Virus record (IMG/VR): IMGVR_UViG_3300013104_000473
Location: 1-36,144 of that record
DNA length: 36,144 nucleotides
From: a virus
Direction: 5' to 3' (one strand)
Both the position numbers and the translations under genes were made by a program. Under the pieces are notes generated by a model. It was not told the DNA's origin. It searched no databases and saw only the letters and a program-made list of their open reading frames with translations. The first letter of the stretch is position 1. Each line of letters begins with the position of its first letter. This document shows positions 23,223 through 32,355 of this stretch, in pieces.

Positions 23223-24338
23223 TTACTCCTGTTTGTCGGTGGAAAGATCCAACGCGATATTCGCGGTCAGGTCTTTCGGGCAGTTGTGGGGCTTGAGCTT
23301 GATGTAGGCCGCGACCTTGGTTTTCGTCTCCCAGGTCAGCACCAGATCGCCGTCCTTCGGCGGCTCAATGTCACCCGGGAACACTTGACCCGCGAACGTG
23401 GTGGACTTGGCCATGGCGCGCAGTGGCGCCATCAACTGGTTGGTGTTGACGGCCATGCTGTTGGGGGTGTTGTTCAAGCGGCGATCGGCAACGCGGCGAA
23501 TCAGCAGCGGGCGGATCTGGCGAGCGGCCTTGTCGGTGATTCGCAGGTATTCCACGACCTGAAAGTCACTGCCGGGGGTGTCCAGCATGTTGCCGTCGCC
23601 CCAGTACACGCCTGGGTAATCCGGATAGGTCTGCGAAACCGAGTAGCGCGCCCGATCCAGCTCGCTGCGCACAGCCGAGGTCAGCGGGACTTTGTCGCCA
23701 TCGATCGGAACAGGGCCGAGGCCCAGCACGGCACCGGTGGCCACGCGCATCGGGCTGTCAGCGATGCTCACAGAAGCGTTTGCCAAGCGACCGGCCAGCA
23801 CGCCCAGGTCATTGCCATGCAATTGCGGCACGACCAGCACACGCGGCGCCGCCAGATTGGCCAGCAGCCCTTTGCGCTCGCTGACGTATTGCGCCCAGGT
23901 CTGTTCGGCAGTGATGCCAGGCACGGAGGCCATAACAAACACGCGGCGCCCGTAGGTGTTGTTCAGTGCGATCGCCGCGTCATGCATGGCCGACAGTTCA
24001 GCGGCAGCGGTTACCGGCTTGGTAATCACCACGGCTTCGACGGAGTAGCCCTGTTGTTGGGCCTTTTCCAATGCGCTAGCCCAATCGCCCTCGGCGGCGA
24101 TCGGAGCCGCCACGCACGCCCAGCGCTGGCCACCATTGAGCTGGGCGGCGGTGATTTGAGCTTTCAGATCGCTGGCTGGAACGCCCAGTTCGGCGTCCAG
24201 ATCGCTGTCCATGTTCAGCGGCAGGATCTGTCCGACGTTCTTGCCGGCGGGGCCAATGAAAAGAAAGTAACGCTCAATCTCGCTCACAGGCCCCTGGCCC
24301 AGGTTGAGATTGTCGACGGTGACTTGACCGAGTGCCAT
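23223..24338 (-). CDS. Phage tail sheath protein (DUF2586-like)
   Basis: A 371-residue sheath protein of the DUF2586 type (MALGQVTVDNLNLGQG start; WGDGNML near the middle; KVAAYIKLKPHNCPKD near the end). It contracts to drive the tube through the cell envelope. GAGG lies 7 bases before ATG 24338. The open frame to 24728 passes through the preceding gene and is not a better start. DUF2586, DUF2590 and DUF2597 together point to the HP1/K139 branch of P2-like phages. Confidence 0.85.
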   Translation of the reverse strand: MALGQVTVDNLNLGQGPVSEIERYFLFIGPAGKNVGQILPLNMDSDLDAELGVPASDLKAQITAAQLNGGQRWACVAAPIAAEGDWASALEKAQQQGYSVEAVVITKPVTAAAELSAMHDAAIALNNTYGRRVFVMASVPGITAEQTWAQYVSERKGLLANLAAPRVLVVPQLHGNDLGVLAGRLANASVSIADSPMRVATGAVLGLGPVPIDGDKVPLTSAVRSELDRARYSVSQTYPDYPGVYWGDGNMLDTPGSDFQVVEYLRITDKAARQIRPLLIRRVADRRLNNTPNSMAVNTNQLMAPLRAMAKSTTFAGQVFPGDIEPPKDGDLVLTWETKTKVAAYIKLKPHNCPKDLTANIALDLSTDKQE

Positions 24339-24349
24339 GCAGTGCCTCG

Positions 24350-25033
24350 TTAGCGGGGTGAAGTTAGGATTTGTTGCAACACCTGGCGAATCAGCAGGTC
24401 GGTGTCGCGTTCGGTTTCGGCGCCGATGAACTGGCGTTTCGGGAGCGTGATTTCCCAGCTCTGCGCGCCCGACGACTCGCTGCGCTGGTCGTCCAGGATG
24501 CGGATCAACAGACCCGCCTTGGCGTAATTCACATGTTCTTGAATCCACGCCACGGACGGCCTGGTCAGACTCTTTTTGCCGGCCTGGCGCACGCGAAAAC
24601 CCAACCGACGCAAGCGCTTGGCTTGTTTCTCGGTCGCAGCCAGGCCAGGTGGGGTTTTGTTCCAGCGGCGCATCTGCGCGGCGGTGCGGCGCTCGCTGAC
24701 GCCGTAGTGCTGCTGGGCGGCGACCCATCGGGTCAGGGCGTTTTTCCAGCCCAATTCCGCTTCATCAGCGGTCACGCGGGTGACCACCATCAGCTTGGCC
24801 AGGCCGGCTTCCATCTTCTTTTTGCCCTTGCTCTCGCCCTGGCGCGGGGCGAACGCCGAACCGTCCACGTTCTGCTGGGCGCGCTGACGCTTGCGGCTCA
24901 TCGTCAGCACGCGCTTGGTCACCTGGTTCAGCAAACGCCGGCGCAGTTGTGGCGGCAAAGCCAGCAAGGCCAGTTGCTCACGCACGCCCAAGCGCCCCCG
25001 GACGTCGAGTTCGAACGTGCTACGCCCCGCCAC
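24350..25033 (-). CDS. S: Phage virion morphogenesis protein (gpS-like)
   Basis: A 227-residue tail-completion protein. GTG 25033, with GAGG about 10 bases upstream, is the best start; it overlaps the gpR stop region by 14 bases. The sequence begins AGRSTFELDVRGRL and has a basic helical middle (LTMSRKRQRAQQN) and a C-terminal core like the gpS/gpG family. It is longer than P2 S (about 150), as in HP1-type phages. The open frame to 25225 is a shadow of gpR. Confidence 0.77.
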   Translation of the reverse strand: MAGRSTFELDVRGRLGVREQLALLALPPQLRRRLLNQVTKRVLTMSRKRQRAQQNVDGSAFAPRQGESKGKKKMEAGLAKLMVVTRVTADEAELGWKNALTRWVAAQQHYGVSERRTAAQMRRWNKTPPGLAATEKQAKRLRRLGFRVRQAGKKSLTRPSVAWIQEHVNYAKAGLLIRILDDQRSESSGAQSWEITLPKRQFIGAETERDTDLLIRQVLQQILTSPR

Positions 25034-25472
25034 TGGTGGCCACCTCGCCGCGCTCAGCGACCCACAGGTCAAACGGAATGAACGCCCACGTCTTGCCGAA
25101 GGCATGGATCTCGCCGTCCGGTTCTTCGGAGAGATACTGCGGTTCGACGAATTCCAGCGTGACTTCCACGTCGAACAGATCGCTGTCCAGGGGCTCGACA
25201 GCGAATTCCGGCGCCGGCAGTTCATGGTGGTCGCGATCGGCGTCGTAGTTCTCCAGCCAACTGCCCACCAGGGCCATCATGCGGGCGGGATGGGCCGCGA
25301 ATCGCTCCAGGACGATCACGGCGCGATAGTGCATATCGGCAAAGTGCATGCCGTCGACGTCGGGTTTCCAGATCAGCGACAGCTTGACCCGCTCCGTCCA
25401 GCTGTCGAGCTGTTCAGGCTCGACCAGGCGGCGCTCCAGCAGGTAGGCGGTCAACGCCTGCAGCTTGGTCAT
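25020..25472 (-). CDS. R: Phage tail completion protein R
   Basis: A 150-residue protein close to P2 gpR (155). The N-terminus is helical (MTKLQALTAYLLERRLVEPE), and the body is beta-rich with PLDSDLFDVEVTLEFVE. It joins the head to the finished tail. ATG 25472 overlaps the gpL stop as ATGA. Confidence 0.78.
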   Translation of the reverse strand: MTKLQALTAYLLERRLVEPEQLDSWTERVKLSLIWKPDVDGMHFADMHYRAVIVLERFAAHPARMMALVGSWLENYDADRDHHELPAPEFAVEPLDSDLFDVEVTLEFVEPQYLSEEPDGEIHAFGKTWAFIPFDLWVAERGEVATSGGA

Positions 25473-25930
25473 AGCAATTTCGCCGTGATGCGGCCACGGC
25501 CCTGCAGGGCGCGCACAGCCTGCTGACTGAATGCCAGAAACGTGTCTTCACGCTCCGGCGCTTCCTTGCCGGTGTTCTCGGCGCTCTCGCGGCGGGTCAC
25601 GGTGGCGAACTGCTGCAGGGCGCTGGCCTTGGCGCGGCAATACACGGCGCGCTTGTACAGCTTGGCTTTGAATGCACGCTCAGGCAGCAGCATCGGATCG
25701 GCTGTTTCCACGGCGACGATGCCCGCTGCCAGCCAACTGGTTTTGAGCTTGGCCAGGTCGGTATTGACCTCGGCCATCGCGATAAACAAAGCGTCGGTCA
25801 GCAGGTCGCCCAGGAACTCCGCCGGCAGGCGATAGCCCTTCTGAAACTCGGCCACGGAGAGGTTCGGCCAAAAGCCGTCGTTCTCGATCGCCTGTTCCAC
25901 AACAGTGGTGGGTTTCCCGGAAAAGCTCAT
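25469..25930 (-). CDS. L: Head completion/stabilization protein L
   Basis: A 153-residue head-completion protein like P2 gpL (about 169), which stabilises filled heads. The gpL-type start (MSFSGKPTTVVEQAIENDGFWP) and an acidic helical body are clear. Upstream, 100 bases with a G9 run (plus strand 26015-26023) separate it from gpM, a rare gap in this tight operon. Confidence 0.78.
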   Translation of the reverse strand: MSFSGKPTTVVEQAIENDGFWPNLSVAEFQKGYRLPAEFLGDLLTDALFIAMAEVNTDLAKLKTSWLAAGIVAVETADPMLLPERAFKAKLYKRAVYCRAKASALQQFATVTRRESAENTGKEAPEREDTFLAFSQQAVRALQGRGRITAKLL

Positions 25931-26030
25931 TGCTGACCGCTCGAATTAGGGCGGGGAAACTGTTTTTCGTGGGGCTGTCCATGAATGGCAGACACACGTC
26001 CACAGTTCCCCGCTGGGGGGGGGTAGTCGG

Positions 26031-26750
26031 TTATTGGGCGCCGGTGACGGCGGGTGTTTGTTTGGCGATCGCTTTGCGGCACTTCGCAATGCGCGTTTCG
26101 TTGCCGGCTTTCGCGTACAGCACGGTGGAGCGCTCCAAGTGCTCGAGCGCGGTTTCCCACTGTTCAGCCTCCATGGCGCGCATGCCGATCAGCTTGTGGA
26201 ACTTGCTCGGGATTTGTTCGGGCAGATCCCATTCACCGTCGACACGCGGCAGAAGGTTGGTCAGATACGGCTCCGGACTGCGCTCCGCGTTGTATTCACG
26301 GAAAGCCCAGTCGATCACCGCGTCAGCGACGAACGTCTGCACGTTGCGCTTAAAGCGCTCCGGCATTTCCTGGCCCTGCTCGATCGCGAAGTCCGCCAGT
26401 TCCAGACCGTCTTCGAACTGCTCGGTGTCGAACAGCCAGACCATCACCTGCACCAGGACGGGGTTCGGCATCACCAGGCCCGAATCCATGTAGCGCTGGA
26501 TGAAGTCCTGGTACTTGGGCAACAGTTCCTCACGCTTGAGTGCCTGCCGTCCGGCCAGTCCCTTGATCGCGCTCAGGCGTTCCAGGTCTTGCGCCATTGC
26601 CGCCTCCTGCAGGAGCAGGTGCTTTTTGGCATTGGCCGGACTGCTCAGGGCTTCCGCCGGCGAATACGCCAGCGGTGCCGCTGCAGCAGCGATCACTGCA
26701 GCGGTTCCCTGCGCCAAAGTGCGGCGCTTGTGGGCAAGAGCCAGGCTCAC
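26031..26750 (-). CDS. M: Phage terminase small (endonuclease) subunit
   Basis: A 239-residue protein like P2 gpM (247), which cuts cos and works with gpP. GTG 26750 overlaps the capsid stop as GTGA, so this start is preferred over the longer frame to 26912. The sequence shows SLALAHKRRTLAQ, an Ala-rich segment, then a helical core with LPKYQDFIQRY and an acidic C-terminal domain. The assignment rests on length and position between capsid and gpL genes. Confidence 0.82.
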   Translation of the reverse strand: MSLALAHKRRTLAQGTAAVIAAAAAPLAYSPAEALSSPANAKKHLLLQEAAMAQDLERLSAIKGLAGRQALKREELLPKYQDFIQRYMDSGLVMPNPVLVQVMVWLFDTEQFEDGLELADFAIEQGQEMPERFKRNVQTFVADAVIDWAFREYNAERSPEPYLTNLLPRVDGEWDLPEQIPSKFHKLIGMRAMEAEQWETALEHLERSTVLYAKAGNETRIAKCRKAIAKQTPAVTGAQ

Positions 26751-27769
26751 TTCACCAGCTCCACGTTTTCGGTCAGCGCGATCTTTTCCAGCTGCTCGAT
26801 CACGTAGCCCTCGTTGCGGCTGTTGTAATCCTCGACGCGGGAACGTTTCGGGTTGTCCACGGTTTGCTTGCGCCAGCTGGAGTCCTGGAAGTAAATCGAC
26901 AGGTTGTCCCAACTGGTGACCAGCACGCCGTTGACCGGGAAGAACGGCACGCTAAAGCTCGGCAGACCGCCGTAGGTGGCGATCACCTGGGCGTCCTCGA
27001 TGCGTTCTTTCTCGGTCGGGGTGTCGCCCTGTTTGGCGTACAGCTTGGCCTTGTCAGCGGCCAACAGGTCGGAACCGATGATCGCCACTAGGTCGCCGCC
27101 ATCGCGCAGACGCTCGTCCACCATTTGCTTGGTGTCATGCACCAGGGCGTCGAGGTTTTCGTAATCACCACCCGGCCCCATGGTGACCTTGCCAGGCGTC
27201 TTGCCTTCCTTGAGTACCTGCTGCGGCGCCTGTTCGCGCAGTTGCTGCAGCCAGCCTTTGTTCACGTCCTGCAGCATCGGGTAGGCGCCGATGTCGGTCT
27301 GCGCTGCCGCGTGGGTGCCGTGGAAACCGACCATGATGCGATCCAGGGCGATTTGCTTCTGCACTGCATCGGAATAGCGCTTGTGGAAGTCCGGGAATTT
27401 GGCCCAGGCATCGATCTTCGCGTAAGGCAGGCCCACGTCCGATTCGGTCGATGACAGTTCGTAGGTGCTGTCATCGAGCGCGGACGCATCTTTTGCTTCG
27501 CGGTCGGTGGTCTTGGTGTTGGTGCGACCAGTCACCGGGCCGGATACGCCCAGGAAAACCTTTTGACCCTTGATCTCGCTCACGCCGATGACGTTGATAC
27601 GCGAGAGGAAGTCCGATTTTGCCGTGATGGCGTCGTTAAGCTCTTGGGCTACCGACGGTTCCACGCTGAACTGTTTGCTGGCCAGGTCGACGCCGTAGGT
27701 TTCGGCGAGGGCAAGCTGCAGCTCGGCGTACATTTTCGCGCCATAGGCGCTCAGGGAATGAGCAGCCAT
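26747..27769 (-). CDS. N: Major capsid protein
   Basis: A 340-residue capsid protein of the P2 gpN type (357). HK97-like features include an N-terminal helical arm, SRINVIGVSEIKGQKVFLG, and a C-terminal VEQLEKIALTENVE-type ending. It starts two bases after the scaffold stop (TGA-CC-ATG). The scaffold protease should trim its N-terminus, giving a mature shell. Confidence 0.92.
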   Translation of the reverse strand: MAAHSLSAYGAKMYAELQLALAETYGVDLASKQFSVEPSVAQELNDAITAKSDFLSRINVIGVSEIKGQKVFLGVSGPVTGRTNTKTTDREAKDASALDDSTYELSSTESDVGLPYAKIDAWAKFPDFHKRYSDAVQKQIALDRIMVGFHGTHAAAQTDIGAYPMLQDVNKGWLQQLREQAPQQVLKEGKTPGKVTMGPGGDYENLDALVHDTKQMVDERLRDGGDLVAIIGSDLLAADKAKLYAKQGDTPTEKERIEDAQVIATYGGLPSFSVPFFPVNGVLVTSWDNLSIYFQDSSWRKQTVDNPKRSRVEDYNSRNEGYVIEQLEKIALTENVELVK

Positions 27770-27771
27770 GG

Positions 27772-28695
27772 TCAGAGCACCCGCGCTTTGGATTTGTCAG
27801 TCGGGCCGGAATTGCGCGGCAACTGACGTCCGGTGGAGGTGTTCTGAAGCGCAGTGAACTGCTTCTGCAGGCTGGTCAGCGCTGCAAGCACTGCCTTGTT
27901 GCCGCCGCCGTTGCGCTTGAATTCGCGCTGTTCCTCGGCCGTGGTGACGATCTCGTCGACAGCCGTGCTGACGTCATCGATCGGGGCTTGATCGGGTTCC
28001 GGTGCGTCTTCGGCGGCAGGCTCGATCACAGCCTGAATGCCGGCAGCGACGACCAGCAGCTGGGCCAGCAGGGCTTTCAAGGCCGTTGCGGTAGCTTCAT
28101 CCATTGGGGGTTTGCTCTCGGTTGGGGTTTGCGGAGTGGTTTCGGTGGGCGTGTCTTCAATGCCGAAACGCTGGAACAGGCGGGTAAACATGGCGGCCAG
28201 GCGCCCGATCTCGCCCTGCGGCTCGGTTTCACGCAGGGGGCCGAGTTCTTGCGAGGCGGCGTAGTACGCGGCGCGGCTGGTGCGATTGGAGAAATACAGC
28301 TCTTGCGTGCCGAGGCTCGCCGGCGAATCAGTCACCGCCAGGCCAGTCAGATAGGCCTTTCCGCTGCCGGCGAAATTCGGGGTGATTTCAATGCTGCTGA
28401 ACAGCTTCTGGCCTTGGTCGTTGAGGTACAGAAGGCGATCGTTCGGTTTCAGCTGAGCTTCCAGCGCGATTTGGTCAGGCTCCAGATCCTCGCCCTCTTC
28501 AACCAAACGCACGGCAAAAACGGTGCCGTGGGAACCTGGCCAGCGTTCGTGGTCGCACCAGATCACCGCCGTGTATTTGGCAGGCGTGTAGGTCTCGGCG
28601 ATATCGCGCAGTTCCTGGGGCAGAATCTCGCGGCCATCGACGGTCGGGCCGCTCGTGGCAACACGTTTCCAGTAGGAGACAAGGGAACGGGGCAT
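27772..28695 (-). CDS. O: Capsid scaffolding protein / maturation serine protease
   Basis: A 307-residue GPO-type protein that directs capsid assembly and cleaves capsid, portal and itself. The protease triad is D20, H49 and S124 by alignment with P2 gpO (D19, H48, S107); S124 lies in TDSPASLGT. The C-terminal half is Pro/Thr-rich then acidic and helical, as in scaffold domains. ATG 28695 lacks a clear ribosome-binding site. It heads the minus-strand late operon. Confidence 0.9.
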   Translation of the reverse strand: MPRSLVSYWKRVATSGPTVDGREILPQELRDIAETYTPAKYTAVIWCDHERWPGSHGTVFAVRLVEEGEDLEPDQIALEAQLKPNDRLLYLNDQGQKLFSSIEITPNFAGSGKAYLTGLAVTDSPASLGTQELYFSNRTSRAAYYAASQELGPLRETEPQGEIGRLAAMFTRLFQRFGIEDTPTETTPQTPTESKPPMDEATATALKALLAQLLVVAAGIQAVIEPAAEDAPEPDQAPIDDVSTAVDEIVTTAEEQREFKRNGGGNKAVLAALTSLQKQFTALQNTSTGRQLPRNSGPTDKSKARVL

Positions 28696-28857
28696 GGTGA
28701 GTGACTGCGCTCAATCGTTGAATGAGCCGCCACGATAGGGAGCCGATTTGCCCCAAACAAACGGTTGGTTTTCGGCGTTCTCCTATTTTCCGGATATAGG
28801 CGAATGATGGGATTTAACCCCGCGTTTCCGGCGTTTTCGCCGCATAGACTGCGGCCC
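28696..28857. promoter_or_regulatory. Divergent late-promoter region
   Basis: A 162-base gap between the divergent scaffold and terminase genes, where P2 has its late promoters. A dyad CCTAT (28782-28786) / ATAGG (28796-28800) with TCCGGA in the middle could bind an Ogr-type activator. No -10/-35 pair is clear on either strand. Site assignment is by position and symmetry only. Confidence 0.5.
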
Positions 28858-30900
28858 ATGAACTACCCGACCGAAGTAAAAGAAGCCGCAAAACGCCTTT
28901 ACCTGCGCCGCTGTTCGGTGAAGGAAATTCAGGCGCATTTGAAGCTGCCTAACATCCGCATCGTCTACTACTGGATCCGCCAAGGCGGCTGGGACGAGAT
29001 GCTTACGGATGAAGAACCGCTGAGTGCCGTCAACCGGCGAATCACCCTGATTCTGGAAAAGATCGATCCGCTGACTGATGCCGAGCTGAAAGAGCTGGAG
29101 CGGCTGACAAGCCTGCTGGAGCGCTTAAAAAAGCTGGCAGCGAAACCCGCGTCGACTGAGCCGTCAGATCGTCCGGACGGGCCTCGCGAGCGTCCACAAG
29201 GTCAACGCCGTGAACGTGGCGAGGGCGGCGGCAAGAAGCGCGAGAAAAAAGCGAAGAACGACATCAGCGGCCTTACCGAAGTGGACTTCCTGGATAAGTT
29301 CATCTCGAAAATGTACGGCTAGCAGAAAGAGCTGTTCGAGGCGAAACAGAACCCGCTGACCCGCCGTGTCCGGAACATCCTAAAGAGCCGTCAGGTCGGT
29401 CTGACCTACTACTTCGCCGGCGAAGCGTTCATGGATGCCGTGTTGAGCGGTGACAACCAGGTGTTCCTGTCGGCCAGCCGATCGCAATCCGAGATTTTCC
29501 GCAGCTACATCATCCAGTTTGCCCAGCAGTGGTTCGGCATCGAGCTGACCGGCAACCCGATCACCTTGAGCAACGGCGCCGAGCTGCGCTTCCTCAGCAC
29601 CAACAGCAGCACCGCCCAGGGCTACCACGGGCACGTCTACGTCGACGAATACTTCTGGATTCGCGACTTCGAAAAGCTAAGCACCGTCGCCAGCGCCATG
29701 GGCACCCACAAGAAATGGCGCAAAACCTATTTCTCGACGCCCAGCGCCGTGTCGCACCAGGCGTATCCGTTCTGGTCGGGCGACGAATTCCGCAACAGCA
29801 AGCGCGGCAAAAAGGCCGGCGGCGAATGGCCGAGCGAGGCGGCTTACACGCAGGGCGCGCTGTGTCCGGACGGTCAGTGGCGCAAGACGATCACCCTGGA
29901 CGATGCGATCGCAGGCGGCTGCGACTTGTTCGACCTTGAGCAGCTGCAGCTGGAGTACGACGAGGACAAATTCCAGCAGCTGTTCTACTGCAAGTTCATC
30001 GACAGCACCCAAAGCGCATTCAGCCTCAAGGATCTGGAGCGCTGCTATTCGGATCTGTCGTTGTGGGAGGACTACAACCCGGATCTGGATCGTCCGTTTG
30101 GCAACAGCCCGGTCTGGCTGGGCTACGACCCGAGCCGAACACGCGACGACGCCACCTGCGTGGTCATCGCGCCGCCACTTGAACCCGGGGCGAAGTTCCG
30201 GATTCTGGAAAAGCACAGCTGGCGTGGCCACTCGTTCACCTACCAGGCCGCGCAGGTCAAGAAGCTGACCGAGCGCTTCAACGTGCAGCACATCGGCATC
30301 GATGTCACCGGCGTGGGTTACGGCGTGTTCGACCTGGTGCGCGACTTCTACGCCAAGGCAACGCCGATTCACTACAGCCTGGAGGCGAAAAACGCCCTGG
30401 TGTTGAAGGCCCAGGACACGATTCAAGGCAGTCGCATCGAGTGGGACGCGGGCTGGACGGACATCGCCCAGGCGTTCCTGACCATCAAGCGCGGCGCCAC
30501 CAACAGCGGCCAGATCACTTACAGCGCATCCCGTACCGAGGCCACCGGTCACGCCGACATTGCCTGGGCGGTGATGCACGCCCTCTCCAACGAACCTTTG
30601 AACACCAACAAGCGGCGCCGTAGCCGCTACGTCACGAGTAACCAGAACAGCCATGGCCAACCGCAAACGCAGAAAGCACCACGTAGCCCAACCACAGCAA
30701 CAGCCGATGCGCTCGTTTACGTTCGGGGAGCCGGAACAAGTGCTGTCCGGCAACATCGGCGAGTACGTGGGCGTGTTCCCCAGCGACGACGGCAAGATCT
30801 ACAAGCCGCCGGTGTCGCGGGCTGGGCTGGCCAAGCTGCTGCGCGCCAATGCGCACCACGGCGCCATTCCGAAGTTCAAGCGCAACCTGTTGCTGCGTGA
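28858..30900 (+). pseudogene. P: Phage terminase large (ATPase) subunit, interrupted
   Basis: The large terminase packages DNA using ATP. ATG 28858 gives MNYPTEVKEAAKRLYL, a helix-turn-helix-type N-terminus, but an amber TAG at 29320-29322 stops it after 154 residues. The same frame then continues with full family sequence: QKELFEAKQNP, KSRQVGLTYYFAGEAF (ATPase loop), VYVDEYFW (Walker B) and nuclease-domain acids in GYDPSRTRD. Family members often have Tyr at the amber position, so one base change explains it. The frame also overruns into the portal gene to 30900; a TAA at 30639-30641 one frame away would give 594 residues, close to P2 gpP (590), suggesting a 1-base loss near the end. Sequencing error is an alternative to decay. 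GHVYVDEYF and the rest look otherwise intact. Confidence 0.85.
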
Positions 30901-31681
30901 GTTCATCGCCTCAGCAGGCTGCAGCACAGAGACGATGGGACGCGCCGGACTGGACTACATGGTGTTTGGTGAAGCGTACTTCTACAACGACACCAACGCA
31001 TTCGGCCAGGTGCTGGAGCTGCAGCACCTGCCGGCAATCAACATGCGCGTGAAGGTCGACGGCGGCTACGTGATGCTGCTGCCCGACAACAAGGAAATGG
31101 AGTTCGAGGCGCACGAAATCTCCCACGTCCTGGACTACGACGTGGAACAGAACATTTACGGGATTCCGGACTACCTGGGCGGCCTGCAGGCGTTGCTGCT
31201 GAATGAGGCCGCCACCCTCTTCCGCCGGCGCTACTACAGCAACGGCGCGCACGCCGGCTACATCTTCTACACCAACGATCCCGACCTGACCGAAGAGGAC
31301 GAAGACGAGCTGCGCGCCCAAATCAGCGCCAGCAAAGGCGTGGGCAACTTCCGCTCAATGTTCGTCAACATCCCCAACGGCAAAGAGAACGCGATTCAGA
31401 TCATCCCCGTGGGTGACTTCCAGGCGAAAGACGAGCTTGAGAAAGTGAAGAACATCACCCGAAACGATGTCATCGCGGCCTGGCGGATGAACCCCGCGCT
31501 GGCCGGCATCATCCCGGAGAACACCGGCGGGTTTGGCGACATTGAAAAGATCGATCGCGTGTACACCAGCAACGAGATTCGACCGATTTGCCAGTTGTTC
31601 AATCAGCTCAATGACCGGTTACGCGAAGACAGGCGCTTTAGCTGGAAACCTGCGCCAGATGCAGCGGATATAACTGCATGA
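30653..31681 (+). CDS. Q: Phage portal protein
   Basis: A 342-residue portal of the P2 gpQ/PBSX type (P2 344). It forms the dodecameric ring for DNA entry and exit. The sequence shows NIGEYVGVFPSDDGKIYKPP, then ISHVLDYDVEQNIYGIPDYL and RNDVIAAWRMNPALAGI, typical of the family. Its first 248 bases overlap the run-on terminase frame. Late-operon partner genes lie across the divergent gap. Confidence 0.9.
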   Translation: MANRKRRKHHVAQPQQQPMRSFTFGEPEQVLSGNIGEYVGVFPSDDGKIYKPPVSRAGLAKLLRANAHHGAIPKFKRNLLLREFIASAGCSTETMGRAGLDYMVFGEAYFYNDTNAFGQVLELQHLPAINMRVKVDGGYVMLLPDNKEMEFEAHEISHVLDYDVEQNIYGIPDYLGGLQALLLNEAATLFRRRYYSNGAHAGYIFYTNDPDLTEEDEDELRAQISASKGVGNFRSMFVNIPNGKENAIQIIPVGDFQAKDELEKVKNITRNDVIAAWRMNPALAGIIPENTGGFGDIEKIDRVYTSNEIRPICQLFNQLNDRLREDRRFSWKPAPDAADITA

Positions 31682-31755
31682 GACACCTTTCGGAGCGAAT
31701 GCCACTAAAATTATGGCAATATGGTGGCGATCAGCTGCCCCTGGGGAGGGACACT

Positions 31756-32013
31756 ATGAGAGTTGTATGCAAGTGCGGCCACAAAGGCCGGATTGCTTCA
31801 CGGGAAGAGGTAACGACGGAGTTCGTAAAACTCTATTGCCAGTGCCTGGACGCGAAGTGTGGGCATACGTGGGTGTCGAACCTGACTTTCTCACACACGC
31901 TAAGTCCTTCATCGCAGACTTTCGAACGCATGTTGATCGATCGGTTTCGCGAGTTGCCAAGGGCGAAGCAGCGGGAGCTTTTCGAGCAGTTGGGATCGCA
32001 GGCGGTAGCGTAG
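31756..32013 (+). CDS. ogr: Ogr/Delta-like late transcription activator
   Basis: An 85-residue zinc-finger protein. Cysteines C5, C7, C30 and C35 (with C28 nearby) fit the Ogr/Delta finger that recruits RNA polymerase to phage late promoters; the first pair is C-x-C, not C-x2-C as in P2 Ogr. GGGGAGG (31743-31749) lies 6 bases before ATG 31756. A longer frame from 31678, overlapping the portal stop, is less likely because the finger should be N-terminal. It should switch on the divergent late operons. Confidence 0.77.
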   Translation: MRVVCKCGHKGRIASREEVTTEFVKLYCQCLDAKCGHTWVSNLTFSHTLSPSSQTFERMLIDRFRELPRAKQRELFEQLGSQAVA

Positions 32014-32021
32014 GTACAAAC

Positions 32022-32043
32022 CGCCAACGCTACAGCGTTGGCG
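32022..32043. terminator. Strong hairpin after ogr
   Basis: CGCCAACGC (32022-32030) and GCGTTGGCG (32035-32043) form a perfect 9-bp stem with a TACA loop, between the convergent ogr gene and the small minus-strand gene. A second small stem, TCATTC/GAATGA, lies at 32051-32065. No T tract follows, so it may be a bidirectional or factor-assisted terminator. Confidence 0.5.
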
Positions 32044-32068
32044 ATCGGGATCATTCAAAGAATGACGT

Positions 32069-32254
32069 TCAGCCCCCTACTTTTTCCTTTGGGTTGATTG
32101 CCAGTATCTCGGCCACGCGACGAACCTGCTGCTGTTCAACGCGACTCAGCCGACGATACAGATCGATCAGTCGACGCTCGATGTCTGTGAGGACGGTACT
32201 TTCCGACCCGACGTGTTCGAGGTTGATTTGATCGTTCTTCTTGCGATCCAACAT
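32069..32254 (-). CDS. Small hypothetical phage protein
   Basis: A 61-residue charged helical protein with IERRLIDLYRRLSRVEQQQVRRVAEIL. GGAG lies 8 bases before ATG 32254, a good start. It sits between ogr and the repressor gene on the repressor strand, so it may be expressed in the lysogen. No known family is recognised; a DNA-binding or repressor-assisting role is possible but unproven. Confidence 0.6.
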   Translation of the reverse strand: MLDRKKNDQINLEHVGSESTVLTDIERRLIDLYRRLSRVEQQQVRRVAEILAINPKEKVGG

Positions 32255-32355
32255 GCTAACTACTCCATAAAGTGCATTGCTGAATCGACGTTATCGGGGC
32301 GGCAAACCGCATTGGAATGGAAGCGCGACTAATGAGTCATGAGCTTTGTTGCAAG

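Noticed and set aside
22815-24353. Long plus-strand frame (512 codons)
   Set aside because: Antisense to the sheath and tube genes; no recognisable protein.
29677-30795. Minus-strand frame (372 codons)
   Set aside because: Shadow of the terminase gene.
31678-31755. Longer Ogr start overlapping the portal stop
   Set aside because: Would put 26 residues before the finger; strong ribosome-binding site supports 31756.
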